Source: Bog-159 sp963709155 (GTDB lineage: Bacteria > Acidobacteriota > Terriglobia > Bryobacterales > Bryobacteraceae). Taken from it: 64,000 bases of DNA. Both the position numbers and the translations under genes were made by a program. The stretch spans positions 558,001 through 622,000 of the forward strand of contig CAVPVD010000001.1 in NCBI GenBank assembly GCA_963709155.1. Reading direction: 5' to 3'. The notes beneath the pieces were generated by a model, which saw only the letters and a list, made by a program, of their open reading frames with translations, did no database searches and was not told the origin of the DNA. This document shows, in pieces, positions 28,101 through 35,493 of the stretch; positions within the stretch are counted from its first letter, which is position 1; each line of letters begins with the position of its first letter.

Positions 28101-28181
28101 GAAGGCCGGGCGTTCGGAACGCGGCAGGTCGAGCGCGGTTTGAAAAATCTGCTTGCATTGTTGCCAGCGCTCGGAATCCAT
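25131..28181 (-). CDS. Ser/Thr protein kinase with WD40 propeller
   Basis: A 1016-residue membrane-anchored kinase. An N-terminal acidic helix precedes the kinase domain (~residues 88-365). Visible motifs are GRGGMGEVYEAED (glycine loop), VALKLV (lysine), HRDFKSGN (catalytic loop; F and S replace the usual L and P), IMDFGLAR and YMAPEQ. A basic linker (GKEPRKRLRPR) leads into one transmembrane helix near residue 390. The rest is a propeller-like sensor region, with clear WD40 repeats near residues 710-830 (VSPDGAQLAVSGKD, LEGHTDGVPFV, DDKTLRLWD, GHTSLVNAFAISPDGQWL). It probably signals extracytoplasmic binding by phosphorylation. It lies 18 bases downstream of an ECF sigma factor and is probably transcribed with it. 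Confidence 0.93.
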   Translation of the reverse strand: MDSERWQQCKQIFQTALDLPRSERPAFVRQACGDDHDLRREVTSLLEAEERSDEFLSGAAASYLGGASADSPADNRLPAGLVLAARYRILRLIGRGGMGEVYEAEDLELKAPVALKLVRPEIAVHPEILDRFKREVYLARQVTHPNVCRIFDLGHHAGPAGRLTFLTMELLAGETLSDRLARTGPMQTAEALPLVQQLAEGLTAAHRVGIIHRDFKSGNVILAPETGEGGAGIRVTIMDFGLARAVSGGEHVRTTLTVAGGLIGTPAYMAPEQIEGGEITAATDIYALGVVMYEMVTGTLPFVGENPWIVAARRLREAPTPPRTHAPDLDRTWDAVIMRCLERSPGARFQSGTDVIRALRGEPFEPVNMPSAPGKEPRKRLRPRVIAAIAAALLFGSAIGYRLLTHSHGTSLQRPAESGVTTPAQYGWHPIALAADPSMFQAEVVAGSLDPLQLALFGPSFARTWAPGQNLTPPLPTAFAVSREAECASGVWLIHDDRRHITKWDAGKQQPLATLSLPWPVDSAVCLDDSATRWGFLVREPAARWIEFDAKTNRAFRTIPLDHAYIKATLDPRKKIVVLIASSRISVRGRERFDEIFHDTLGEELLAQWASAWSETGRYFSLGFKQLAIYDMAAKRRVQTLATAGWISAIGWIGDDAVGAMDDRGRLYWTADIAKDWQLKQDPPAPGVYRPFWIASHYRWIAFRQGGGGLVWEYITPPLLFDLQVSPLEVWSVAVSPDGAQLAVSGKDPRIFVVDLAQRKTVHILEGHTDGVPFVQFEKSGRLISASDDKTLRLWDTSTGKLLKTATGHTSLVNAFAISPDGQWLVSVSSDETIKLWRLPELDYVKDIGKTASGGAAAAFLPHDGGQLLISDWKGYISLYQGTPPNWSMRQQSQLSNGVIYMVCPSQDAWWAIARALHEGDAEGMWRVPAKDITKAAKVSEDKPSYCATGSDGRLTAVEYVDRVELRSNADGKLSATYRFAARDGAAVAIREHPATVIAGVNDGHVLAWPIAQPRP

Positions 28182-28199
28182 GGTTGAACCGCGCCGAAC

Positions 28200-28760
28200 T
28201 CAGGCCGGGGCCAGTTCCCGATAGAGCCACGCCTTGGCCATGGCCCACTCCCGTTTCACCGTGGGCGCTGAAATGCCAAGGGCCTCGGCTGTCTCTTCCA
28301 CCGACAAGCCGCCGAAGAAGCGCAGCTCAACCACCTTGGCCTGGCGCGCATCGAGCTGCTCCAGCCGGGTGAGGGCTTCGTCGATCTGTACCAGGTCGGA
28401 GGCGCGGTCCTCGCTCACGACCAGGGCTTCGTCCAGGGTAGTCTGCCGCATCCCGCCGCCGCGCTTGTCGCGCACCTTCGACTTGGCGTAGTCCATCAGA
28501 ATGCGCCGCATCACCTGCGCCGCCACGCCGAAAAAATGCGCGCGGTTCTGCCACGAGACATCCCGTTGATCGACCAGCTTCAGGTAGGCTTCGTGAACCA
28601 GCGCGGTAGCTTGCAGGGTGTGGCCCGGGCGTTCGTTGCGCAGTTGACCGCCCGCGATCCGCTTCAGCTCGCGGTATACGAGCGGGGTCAGCTCGTCCAC
28701 CGCGGCGCGGTTTCCGCCGCCCACCTGGGCCAATAGTTGCGTGACTTGATCGGAATCCAT
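28200..28760 (-). CDS. ECF-type sigma factor
   Basis: A 186-residue sigma-70-family ECF factor of the acidobacterial/planctomycete type (TIGR02999-like). Region 2 shows LVYRELKRIAGGQL, the LVHEAYLKL helix and HFFGVAAQVMRRILMDYAK. Region 4 is ARQAKVVELRFFGGLSVEET with the helix-turn-helix AEALGISAPTVKREWAMAKAWL. It directs RNA polymerase to promoters not identifiable here. I chose ATG 28760 because GGAAGG lies ten bases upstream; a GTG four codons earlier sits directly on that site. The kinase-WD40 gene follows after 18 bases. No anti-sigma factor gene is adjacent, so the kinase may regulate the factor. Confidence 0.9.
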   Translation of the reverse strand: MDSDQVTQLLAQVGGGNRAAVDELTPLVYRELKRIAGGQLRNERPGHTLQATALVHEAYLKLVDQRDVSWQNRAHFFGVAAQVMRRILMDYAKSKVRDKRGGGMRQTTLDEALVVSEDRASDLVQIDEALTRLEQLDARQAKVVELRFFGGLSVEETAEALGISAPTVKREWAMAKAWLYRELAPA

Positions 28761-28916
28761 GTTATAGGGCACCTTCCGATTCAGGAGGGTTTAAGCCGGA
28801 GTATAGCGCGATCCGCCGCGAAAAATCTTTTTGGCGATGTCGAGATCAACAACGTGGCCGGCGCCATGGCTGCCAGCACCCCGCTGAGGACCCGCGCGCT
28901 GCCGCAATAGCGGGAC

Positions 28917-28967
28917 TTGTTTTTCGGAGCCGCAAAGATGACGAAAACCGAGAGCAGTGGGGCGGTC
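28917..28967. repeat. 51-bp dispersed repeat, copy 2
   Basis: This copy matches 3053-3103 in the same orientation at about 46 of 51 bases. It runs directly into the type-B palindromic repeat, overlapping it by 11 bases. The rest of the 28761-29083 gap holds only a weak -10-like TATACT (28805-28800, minus) upstream of the sigma factor. Confidence 0.75.
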
Positions 28968-29003
28968 AATCTTGGCCGCAGCCGGCATGATTGCCCGCCC
29001 CAC
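28957..29003. repeat. Dispersed palindromic repeat, type B, copy 1
   Basis: This copy begins GTGGGGCGGTCAATCTTGGC and ends GATTGCCCGCCCCAC. The outer GTGGGGCGG pairs with CCGCCCCAC, so the whole 47-base unit can fold as a long hairpin. It is near-identical to 36738-36784, and similarity extends a few bases beyond both ends (GGTGAGTT and GGCGAGTT). Confidence 0.85.
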
Positions 29004-29083
29004 GGTGAGTTTTCGACGTGGCCCCACGCGGGTCTCGCCGCTGTTTCACTCGCATCCGCGGGGGCGCGCGATAATGGGAGATC

Positions 29084-29848
29084 ATGCCCACCGAAACCGT
29101 CTGCCCCGACTGCGGCGGCAGCGGCTGGAAAATCATCGAGCGCGCCGATCTTTCCGGCGCCGAACGCTGCGATTGCGTACTGGGCGAGCGCGCCCGCCGC
29201 CTGGAAGAGAACGCCGCGATCCCGCCCCTCTATCGCAACGCTTCTCTGGACAACTTCGCTCTGCCGCGGGACAACCCCATCGCCGCCCGCGAGCTGGCCA
29301 ACGTGCTGCTCACCGTGAAAGCTTTTTCGCGCGAGTTTCCCACCGGCAAGCACCTGGGACTGATGCTGGTTGGCGAGCCGGGCACAGGGAAGACGCATCT
29401 GGCGGTGGCGGCGCTGCGCATCCTCATCTCGCGCGGATTCGAGGGCCTGTTCTTCGATTATCAGAACCTGCTCGATCGCATCCGCGCCGGATTCAATCAG
29501 GCTTCCGGCTCCGCCGACCGCGAAGCTTACCGTTTCGCGCTGGATACCGAAGTCCTGCTGCTCGACGATCTGGGGGCGCACCGGGTGACCGACTGGGTGG
29601 AAGACACGGTTACCAGCATCATCACTTACCGCTGCAACAACAAGAAGCCGCTGATCGCCACCACCAACCTTCCCGATCCCGACGCCGGCAGCGTGATGCT
29701 CGACCGGAATACGGCTTTGGGCAAGCCGGATTACAAAACTTCTCTGGCGGACCGTATCGGATCGCGGGCCCGCTCGCGTCTATTTGAGATGTGCAAGGTC
29801 GTGAAGATGCCGCTGGTCGAGGATTACCGATTGCGCAGGTCCTTTTAA
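29084..29848 (+). CDS. DnaC/IstB-like AAA+ ATPase
   Basis: A 254-residue helicase-loader-like ATPase. An N-terminal zinc-ribbon-like element has C7, C10, C29 and C31 (CPDCGGSGWK and ERCDC). The AAA+ core has Walker A GEPGTGKTH (residues 97-105), GLFFDYQNLLDRIR, Walker B LLLDDLGAHR, and an arginine-rich C-terminus (IGSRARSRLFEMC, then a short tail). DnaC loads DnaB; IstB partners a transposase. No IstA transposase is adjacent, so a DnaC-type loader role is preferred. Its stop overlaps the next start in a TAATG, an odd pairing with a secreted protein. Confidence 0.85.
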   Translation: MPTETVCPDCGGSGWKIIERADLSGAERCDCVLGERARRLEENAAIPPLYRNASLDNFALPRDNPIAARELANVLLTVKAFSREFPTGKHLGLMLVGEPGTGKTHLAVAALRILISRGFEGLFFDYQNLLDRIRAGFNQASGSADREAYRFALDTEVLLLDDLGAHRVTDWVEDTVTSIITYRCNNKKPLIATTNLPDPDAGSVMLDRNTALGKPDYKTSLADRIGSRARSRLFEMCKVVKMPLVEDYRLRRSF

Positions 29849-32181
29849 TGCTGCGCCTGCTGCTGCCGCTGGTTTTCGCCGCGGCGCTGGCCGCCCAGCA
29901 GGTGCTGCCGGCTCCCGAACCCGCCGTGCGGCCGGAGTTCGTGCAAGCTGTCGAGTTCCCTTATTATCTTTATCCGCGGACGCTCTGGGAGCGTGAACTG
30001 GTCTGGTTGAAGGCGATCGGCATCCGGACCGTGGAATTCTCCATCCCGTGGAACTGGCACCAGCCCGAGGGCGGCGCATACGATTTTACGGGCGCCACCA
30101 GCCCGCGCCGCGACCTGGTGGGATTCATCCGTCTGCTGCGGCGGCTGGAGATGCGCGCCTGGATCCGTCCGCTGCCGCCGGTGAAGGGGTGGCTGAATAA
30201 TGGCTATCCGCACGGCTATCCGCAGGGGATGGTGCAAGGCCGCGCGGCTGCCCGCGCATGGCTGCACGAGTTGGAAAACCTGCTGGCGCCCCAGACCGAA
30301 AAGCATGGCGGCCCGATCGCCTTTATAGACGCCAATGCCAGCATGCTGGGCTTACCGGCGCCCCCGCTGCCGGTTACGATGGTGGCCGCGCACGACTCGA
30401 ACGCCATGGTGCGCAGCCGGCAGGCCCTGGCGACGGCCACCGGCACGCTGCTCTGGGAAGAGGTCGAGGATACCTTGTACCCCGCCGGTTGGGAACGGCC
30501 GGGTGGGCCTATCTACCGCGCCGGGGCGGTGTCGTTGAATGGCGACGAGCGGCCCGCGATTGTGGCCTTGCGGCGCAATGCGGCCCTGATGCGGCATTGG
30601 GAGGCGCTGATGGCCGGCATGAAACCGGAACGGGCGCACCCGGTAAGGGTGGCATCCGGCAAGTTTCCTGCCAGGGTTACCGCCGCCGAGGTCGTCTCGC
30701 GCGCCCCGGGCGTAGCTTCCGCGGTCAACGTCGCCAACGAAAGCCATTTGCCGTTCCGAAATTCGCTGCGGGCCTGGGATCCGTTCGCGAAGCGCTTCGT
30801 GGAGATCGAGAACGTCCACGTTGCGCCGCACGAGAATCTGTGGCTGCCGCTGAATGTATCGCTGGGCAGCGCCGGACTGTGCCGCGAATGCTCCGCGTTT
30901 TCGAACGCCGAACATATCGTCTACGCGACGGCGGAACTGCAGACGATCGAATTCGAAAACGGAACGCTGGCCATGGAATTCGCCGCGCCCGCGCCGGCCG
31001 AGGCGGTACTGCAGTTTGCGCGGCGCCCTAGCGGGCCGTACCTGGCGGGAGGACATCCGGCGGAGTTCGATTTCGACGAAAAATCCATGCGCGTGCGCTT
31101 GAAGATCCCGCAGGGCAAAGGACCGAACCACGAGGTGCGCGTGGCGCTGGCCATCGAAGCGCCGGAGCACTCCGCGTTCTTCGAGGATACCAAGCGCCTG
31201 GTGATTGGCCGGGCCAACACCGTTTCTACGTCGTACTCGTCCGAGGATCTTGCGGATCGCTCGCGCCTGCGCCTGCCCGAAGGGTTTACGGCGACGCCTA
31301 CGCGGAAATCTCCGCTCGAAATCGATTACGCGGTGGATGTGCCGTCCGATGCTCTGCATGGCGATTGGGTGAATCTGGCGATCGAAGCCGATGGTGTGCC
31401 GCTGGGGCAGGCGCATCTGCAATTATTCCGGCCGGCATCGGTACACCTGGCGGAAGCCATGCGGCTGCACTTCGGCGCCGACGCAGACCTGGCCGTGGAG
31501 CCGGCCATTATCCCTATCGATGCCACTGCCGGCCGCGCCGTGGACGTGAATGTGCGCAATAACTCGCCGGACATTGAAACGTACCAGATCGAAGCCGCGG
31601 GCGAAGGTTTTCAATTTTTGCCGCCCAAGGCCGATCTGAGTTCGGGCGCGATTATGGATCGTGTGGCCGGGCTGCGGGTCTTTCCCGAGGGCGTGGCAGC
31701 GGGCCTGCACGACTGGATGCTGCGATTTACCGGCGGTGCGAAGCTGGAGATTCCGGCCCGATTCGTAGTAATCCCGCGCGGCCAAACGGTGGCGTGGTCC
31801 GCCGACCTGGATGGCGACGGCTCGCCCGAGTGGATCCTCGAAAACCAGAAAGCGCGGGCCGTGTTTTCGACAGAGGACGGCGGCCGCTGGCTGGAGTTCG
31901 TTTGGAAAGATTCCGCGCCTTACGGTTTGAATGTGCTGCCGGAGGGCGGCGCTTTGGTGGGCGGGGGCCCAGTTGAGGTCCACGCGGGGGATGGCGCTTT
32001 GGAAATCACCGGCAAGGACTGGAGGCGGACCGTGCGCCTGGCAGGCGGGGAAGCGAAGCTTACCGTGGAGCAGAGTACTTCCCTGCCCCCGGAAACTCTG
32101 GAGAGCGGCAAGCATAACGAGATCATGTTCGAGGCTGTCCGGGAAAGTGCCACGCGGGCGGTTTATACGCTGGTGAAGTGA
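29848..32181 (+). CDS. Secreted GH35-like protein, catalytic acid/base apparently lost
   Basis: A 777-residue secreted protein (signal peptide LLLPLVFAAALAAQQ). The start ATG 29848 overlaps the previous stop. Residues ~35-110 match the N-terminal barrel of glycoside hydrolase family 35: FPYYLYPRTLWERELVWLKA, GIRTVEFSIPWNWHQPEGG and the LVGFIRLLRRLEMRAWIRP strand. In active GH35 enzymes the sequence after GGPI has a proton-donor glutamate (Q-x-E-N-E). Here residues 154-165 read GGPIAFIDANAS with no glutamate. The C-terminal half is a series of beta modules. It may bind rather than cleave galactosides or have another substrate. I would not call it beta-galactosidase without biochemical support. 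Confidence 0.65.
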   Translation: MLRLLLPLVFAAALAAQQVLPAPEPAVRPEFVQAVEFPYYLYPRTLWERELVWLKAIGIRTVEFSIPWNWHQPEGGAYDFTGATSPRRDLVGFIRLLRRLEMRAWIRPLPPVKGWLNNGYPHGYPQGMVQGRAAARAWLHELENLLAPQTEKHGGPIAFIDANASMLGLPAPPLPVTMVAAHDSNAMVRSRQALATATGTLLWEEVEDTLYPAGWERPGGPIYRAGAVSLNGDERPAIVALRRNAALMRHWEALMAGMKPERAHPVRVASGKFPARVTAAEVVSRAPGVASAVNVANESHLPFRNSLRAWDPFAKRFVEIENVHVAPHENLWLPLNVSLGSAGLCRECSAFSNAEHIVYATAELQTIEFENGTLAMEFAAPAPAEAVLQFARRPSGPYLAGGHPAEFDFDEKSMRVRLKIPQGKGPNHEVRVALAIEAPEHSAFFEDTKRLVIGRANTVSTSYSSEDLADRSRLRLPEGFTATPTRKSPLEIDYAVDVPSDALHGDWVNLAIEADGVPLGQAHLQLFRPASVHLAEAMRLHFGADADLAVEPAIIPIDATAGRAVDVNVRNNSPDIETYQIEAAGEGFQFLPPKADLSSGAIMDRVAGLRVFPEGVAAGLHDWMLRFTGGAKLEIPARFVVIPRGQTVAWSADLDGDGSPEWILENQKARAVFSTEDGGRWLEFVWKDSAPYGLNVLPEGGALVGGGPVEVHAGDGALEITGKDWRRTVRLAGGEAKLTVEQSTSLPPETLESGKHNEIMFEAVRESATRAVYTLVK

Positions 32182-32247
32182 GCGGCAGGCTGTTGCGGGA
32201 CTTAAGAGTTCCGCCCTGGAGTTTCGGACTTTCTGGTGATGACAAGC

Positions 32248-32302
32248 CGCTTGCCCCCGTGGCGCACGCTTCAGCGTGCCGGCGGGGACTTTTAAGTCCC
32301 GC
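32248..32302. repeat. Inverted repeat, left arm (hairpin pair)
   Basis: Two adjacent mini-hairpins: GCACGCT-TC-AGCGTGC (32264-32279) and GGGACTT-TT-AAGTCCC. It is the reverse complement, with a few differences, of 33260-33311. The two arms face each other around the gene at 32439-33176. A related imperfect hairpin (GCGGGACTTAAGAGTTCCGC) lies just upstream near 32195. Confidence 0.8.
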
Positions 32303-32438
32303 TGGTTTTCGGTGACTGATCCGGCCAACAAATTTCCCCCGTCCTTTCAATCGCTTGCGTGAATCGCATCCCTTTATCCCAAATCCTCCCAGCTACCCTG
32401 AAGTCGAAAGGAAGGGCCATACCCGCGCCCCAAAATCA

Positions 32439-33176
32439 ATGAAAAGCCATCACGATCGGAAACTTTCCCAACAGCAGGCGGAAGCCAATCGCCAAAACGC
32501 CCAGAAATCCCCCGGCCCGCGCACCCCCGAAGGCAAAGCCGCCTCCAGCCGCAACGGCCTCACCCACGGCCTATCCGGGGATAAACACTTCATCCTCGAA
32601 GGCGAGGATCCCGAAGCCTTCCTCCGCCTCCTCCAGGATCTCCACGATCACCTCCGCCCCGTCGGCGACAGCGAAGAACTGGTGGTCCAACGCATCGCCG
32701 CCGCCCAATGGCGGCTCGACCGCGCCTTTGCCCTCGAAACCGGTATCTACCGCGAAGAATCCACCATCCGGACCCGCATCGACCGGAACAAGCGGGAGCT
32801 TCACGAATTGCGCTTAAGCCAAGGCCAGAGCGACCCGTTCCCGCCCGATCCGTACGAACCGGACGATCTCCTCGCCCGCGCCTTCATGCAAGCTGCCAAA
32901 GGCCCCGACAACTTCACCCGCCTGGCCCGCTACGAAACCGCCATCGAACGTTCCATCGAACGCGGCATGAAATACCTCAGAGGCCTCCAGGCCGCCCGCA
33001 ACGCGCAGTGTCCCGCCGTCCCGGAAGCCCCGCAGGCCCCCGAACCCCCCGCCCCCGAACCGCCAAATCCGCCGCTAACACCCGCGGATTCAAAGAATTA
33101 CGAAGCAAACCCAGATTCCGCCGCTCCCCAATCCTCCCCCACTCCGCCCCGCCCCGTCATCAACAATGATGAATAA
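32439..33176 (+). CDS. Conserved acidobacterial-type protein with GPRTPEGK motif, flanked by inverted repeats
   Basis: A 245-residue soluble protein (ATG 32439, MKSHHDRKLSQQQAEANR). The N-terminal block ANRQNAQKSPGPRTPEGK followed by NGLTHGLSG recurs as an N-terminal motif in many uncharacterised proteins of Acidobacteriota and Planctomycetota. I recall this from general knowledge and ran no search. The middle is helical (FLRLLQDLHDHLRPVGDSEELVVQRIAAAQ), and the last ~50 residues are a Pro/Glu/Ala-rich disordered tail. It contains no transposase or nuclease motif. Near-identical inverted repeats (32248-32302 and 33260-33311) bracket it, so this gene and its flanks may have moved as a unit. 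Codon use is unusually C-rich at third positions. Confidence 0.6.
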   Translation: MKSHHDRKLSQQQAEANRQNAQKSPGPRTPEGKAASSRNGLTHGLSGDKHFILEGEDPEAFLRLLQDLHDHLRPVGDSEELVVQRIAAAQWRLDRAFALETGIYREESTIRTRIDRNKRELHELRLSQGQSDPFPPDPYEPDDLLARAFMQAAKGPDNFTRLARYETAIERSIERGMKYLRGLQAARNAQCPAVPEAPQAPEPPAPEPPNPPLTPADSKNYEANPDSAAPQSSPTPPRPVINNDE

Positions 33177-33201
33177 TGATCGGGTTTATCGGCGTTGGAG
33201 G

Positions 33202-33311
33202 GCGGGCTATTCAGCCCGCAGCCGGCTTTTAGCCGGCTTGGCGAACTTTAGTTCGCCGCGCGGGACTTAAAAGTCCCGCCGGCACGCTGAAGCGTGCGCC
33301 ACGCGCAAGCG
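33202..33311. repeat. Array of five mini-hairpins; distal pair is the right inverted-repeat arm
   Basis: Five consecutive short hairpins: GCGGGCT-attc-AGCCCGC, AGCCGGCT-ttt-AGCCGGCT, GGCGAACT-tt-AGTTCGCC, GCGGGACTT-aa-AAGTCCCGC and GCACGCT-ga-AGCGTGC. Arms differ but each is complementary, and each turn starts with CT and ends with AG. Bases 33260-33311 mirror 32248-32302. Confidence 0.85.
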
Positions 33312-33321
33312 GGATGGCATA

Positions 33322-35481
33322 ATGGATCGGATCGCTTCCATGCCTGAACTCGTTCAATATACCGTCCAAGATGACGTCGCTGTAATCACGATCAACAATC
33401 CGCCGGTGAACGCTCTGAGTCCCGGCGTGCCCGAAGGCATCGACGCGGGTATCGCGCGCGCCGCCGCCGACCCGTCCGCCAAGGCCGTGGTGCTGATTGG
33501 CGCGGGCAACACTTTCATTGCCGGGGCCGATATCAAAGTCTTCGGCACGATCCCCAACCGGGAGGTTTCGATCGACCGCTCGCATCGCGTGCATGCGCTG
33601 TTGCGGCGTATCGAAGATTGTCCGAAGCCCGTGGTATGCGCCATCCACGGCACCGCGCTGGGCGGCGGACTGGAGTTCGCCATGGCCTGCCATTATCGCG
33701 TGGCCGTGCCGGGCGCGAAGGTCGGTCAGCCCGAAGTACTGCTGGGCATCATTCCCGGCGCGGGCGGCACGCAGCGCCTGCCGCGGCTTTGCGGCGTGGC
33801 GACGGCCATCGAACTCTGTACGCTGGGCCAGCACATCGGGGCGAAGCGGGCCCTCGACGAAGGCATCGTCGATCAAATTGTAGACGGCGACCTGCTGCGC
33901 GGCGCGATCGCCTTCGCGCTGGCCAAGGCCGCGGCCGGCGAAACACGCAAAGTGCGCGAGCAGGAATCGAAGATTGCCGATTACGACTCCGCAAACGCCG
34001 CGATCGCCGCAGCCCGCGCCGGCCTGAAGAAGACCGCCCGCGGCGCGCACGCGCCTTATGCCGCGGTCAACGCCATCGCGGCTGGAGTACAGGGAGGCTT
34101 CGATGCCGGCTCCGCGCGCGAAATCGACTTGTTCGCGGATTGCGTGCTGTCCGCCGAATCGCGCAACCTGATCCGTTTATTTTTCGCGGAACGCGAAGCC
34201 GGCAAGGTGCCCGGCGTGCCGAAGGACACGCCCACTATGGAGATCCGCGCGGCGGCGGTGGTCGGCGCGGGCACCATGGGCGGCGGCATCGCTATGAACT
34301 ATGCCAACGCAGGCATCCCGGTGCTGTTGAAGGAATCGGATCAGGCCGCCCTCGATCGCGGCCTCGGGACCATCCGCAGGAATTACGATGTCTCCGCTTC
34401 CAAGGGCAAGATGACGCCCGCGCAGGTGGAGCGGGTGATGTCGCTGATCCGCCCCACCCTCACCTACGATGGTTTCGACCAGGTGGATATCGTGGTGGAA
34501 GCTGTGTTCGAGAACCTGGAGCTGAAGAAGTCCGTCTTCGCCGATCTCGGGCGCGTCACGCGACCCGACTGCGTGCTGGCGTCCAATACTTCCACGCTGG
34601 ATATCGATCAATTCGCGCAATCGAGCGGCCGGCCGGCCAACGTGATCGGCCACCATTTCTTCAGCCCCGCGAACGTGATGAAGCTGATGGAAATCGTGCG
34701 CGGCCGGGAGACCGGCAACCAGACCATCGCCACCTCGCTGAAGCTCTCGAAGAAGCTGAACAAGGTAGGGGTGGTGGTGGGCAACTGTTTCGGCTTCGTC
34801 GCCAACCGCATGCTCGGCTATTACATGCGAGAAGGCTATCTGCTGCTCGAAGAGGGCGCCAGTGTGCCGCAAATCGACCACGTGATGACCGGCTTCGGCA
34901 TGCCGGTGGGTCCGTTTGGCATGCAGGATATCGCGGGCATCGACGTGGGCGCGCGCATCCGCCAGTATCTGCGCTCCGTCGGCAAGACGCGCCTGGAAGG
35001 GCCGGAATCGCCAGTACCGGACTGGCTTTACGAAATGGGCCGGTACGGCCAGAAAACCGGCGCGGGGTGGTATCGCTATGAAGCCGGAAGCCGCACCCCG
35101 ATCCCCGATCCGCTGATTGAAGAACTGGCGGAGAAGGCCGCCGGCGAGCGCGGCATCGCGCGGCAGCCCGTGTCCGACGATGAGATCCTTTCGCGCATCA
35201 TGGTGGCGCTGGCCAACGAAGGCGCCAACGTGCTGGATGAGCACATCGCCATCCGGCCCGGCGATATCGACGTGATCTATGCGTATGGTTTCGGTTATCC
35301 GCGGCATCGCGGCGGACCGATGGCGTATGCGGATTCGCTGGGGCTGGCGCAGGTGCTGGCCAAGGTGCAGGAATACCGGGCGCGGTTGGGCGATCATTGG
35401 CAGCCCGCGCCGCTGCTGGAGAGGCTGGCCGCGGCCGGCAAGAGTTTTTATGACACGGCGGACGCGGCTGCGGCGCGCTGA
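33322..35481 (+). CDS. fadJ: Enoyl-CoA hydratase / 3-hydroxyacyl-CoA dehydrogenase fusion
   Basis: A 719-residue bifunctional beta-oxidation enzyme. The N-terminal crotonase domain (residues ~8-195) has the oxyanion-hole block IAGADIKVFG, GTALGGGLEFAMA with catalytic Glu118 and GQPEVLLGIIPGAGGTQRL with catalytic Glu138. The dehydrogenase half begins at ~310 with the Rossmann motif AAVVGAGTMGGGIA and has the SNTSTLDI and GHHFFSPANVMKLMEIV catalytic-histidine regions. The last ~100 residues form the tandem dehydrogenase C-terminal domains. It hydrates 2-enoyl-CoA and oxidises the product with NAD. The thiolase partner (fadA) is not adjacent. Start is ATG 33322, with ATG 33340 as alternative. 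The fadJ symbol follows domain order rather than proven orthology. Confidence 0.9.
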   Translation: MDRIASMPELVQYTVQDDVAVITINNPPVNALSPGVPEGIDAGIARAAADPSAKAVVLIGAGNTFIAGADIKVFGTIPNREVSIDRSHRVHALLRRIEDCPKPVVCAIHGTALGGGLEFAMACHYRVAVPGAKVGQPEVLLGIIPGAGGTQRLPRLCGVATAIELCTLGQHIGAKRALDEGIVDQIVDGDLLRGAIAFALAKAAAGETRKVREQESKIADYDSANAAIAAARAGLKKTARGAHAPYAAVNAIAAGVQGGFDAGSAREIDLFADCVLSAESRNLIRLFFAEREAGKVPGVPKDTPTMEIRAAAVVGAGTMGGGIAMNYANAGIPVLLKESDQAALDRGLGTIRRNYDVSASKGKMTPAQVERVMSLIRPTLTYDGFDQVDIVVEAVFENLELKKSVFADLGRVTRPDCVLASNTSTLDIDQFAQSSGRPANVIGHHFFSPANVMKLMEIVRGRETGNQTIATSLKLSKKLNKVGVVVGNCFGFVANRMLGYYMREGYLLLEEGASVPQIDHVMTGFGMPVGPFGMQDIAGIDVGARIRQYLRSVGKTRLEGPESPVPDWLYEMGRYGQKTGAGWYRYEAGSRTPIPDPLIEELAEKAAGERGIARQPVSDDEILSRIMVALANEGANVLDEHIAIRPGDIDVIYAYGFGYPRHRGGPMAYADSLGLAQVLAKVQEYRARLGDHWQPAPLLERLAAAGKSFYDTADAAAAR

Positions 35482-35493
35482 CGCGGAAGCGAT

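Noticed and set aside
29084..29848. IstB-type transposition helper reading of the AAA+ ATPase
   Set aside because: No IstA transposase or terminal repeats flank it, and an N-terminal zinc-ribbon is more typical of DnaC-like loaders.
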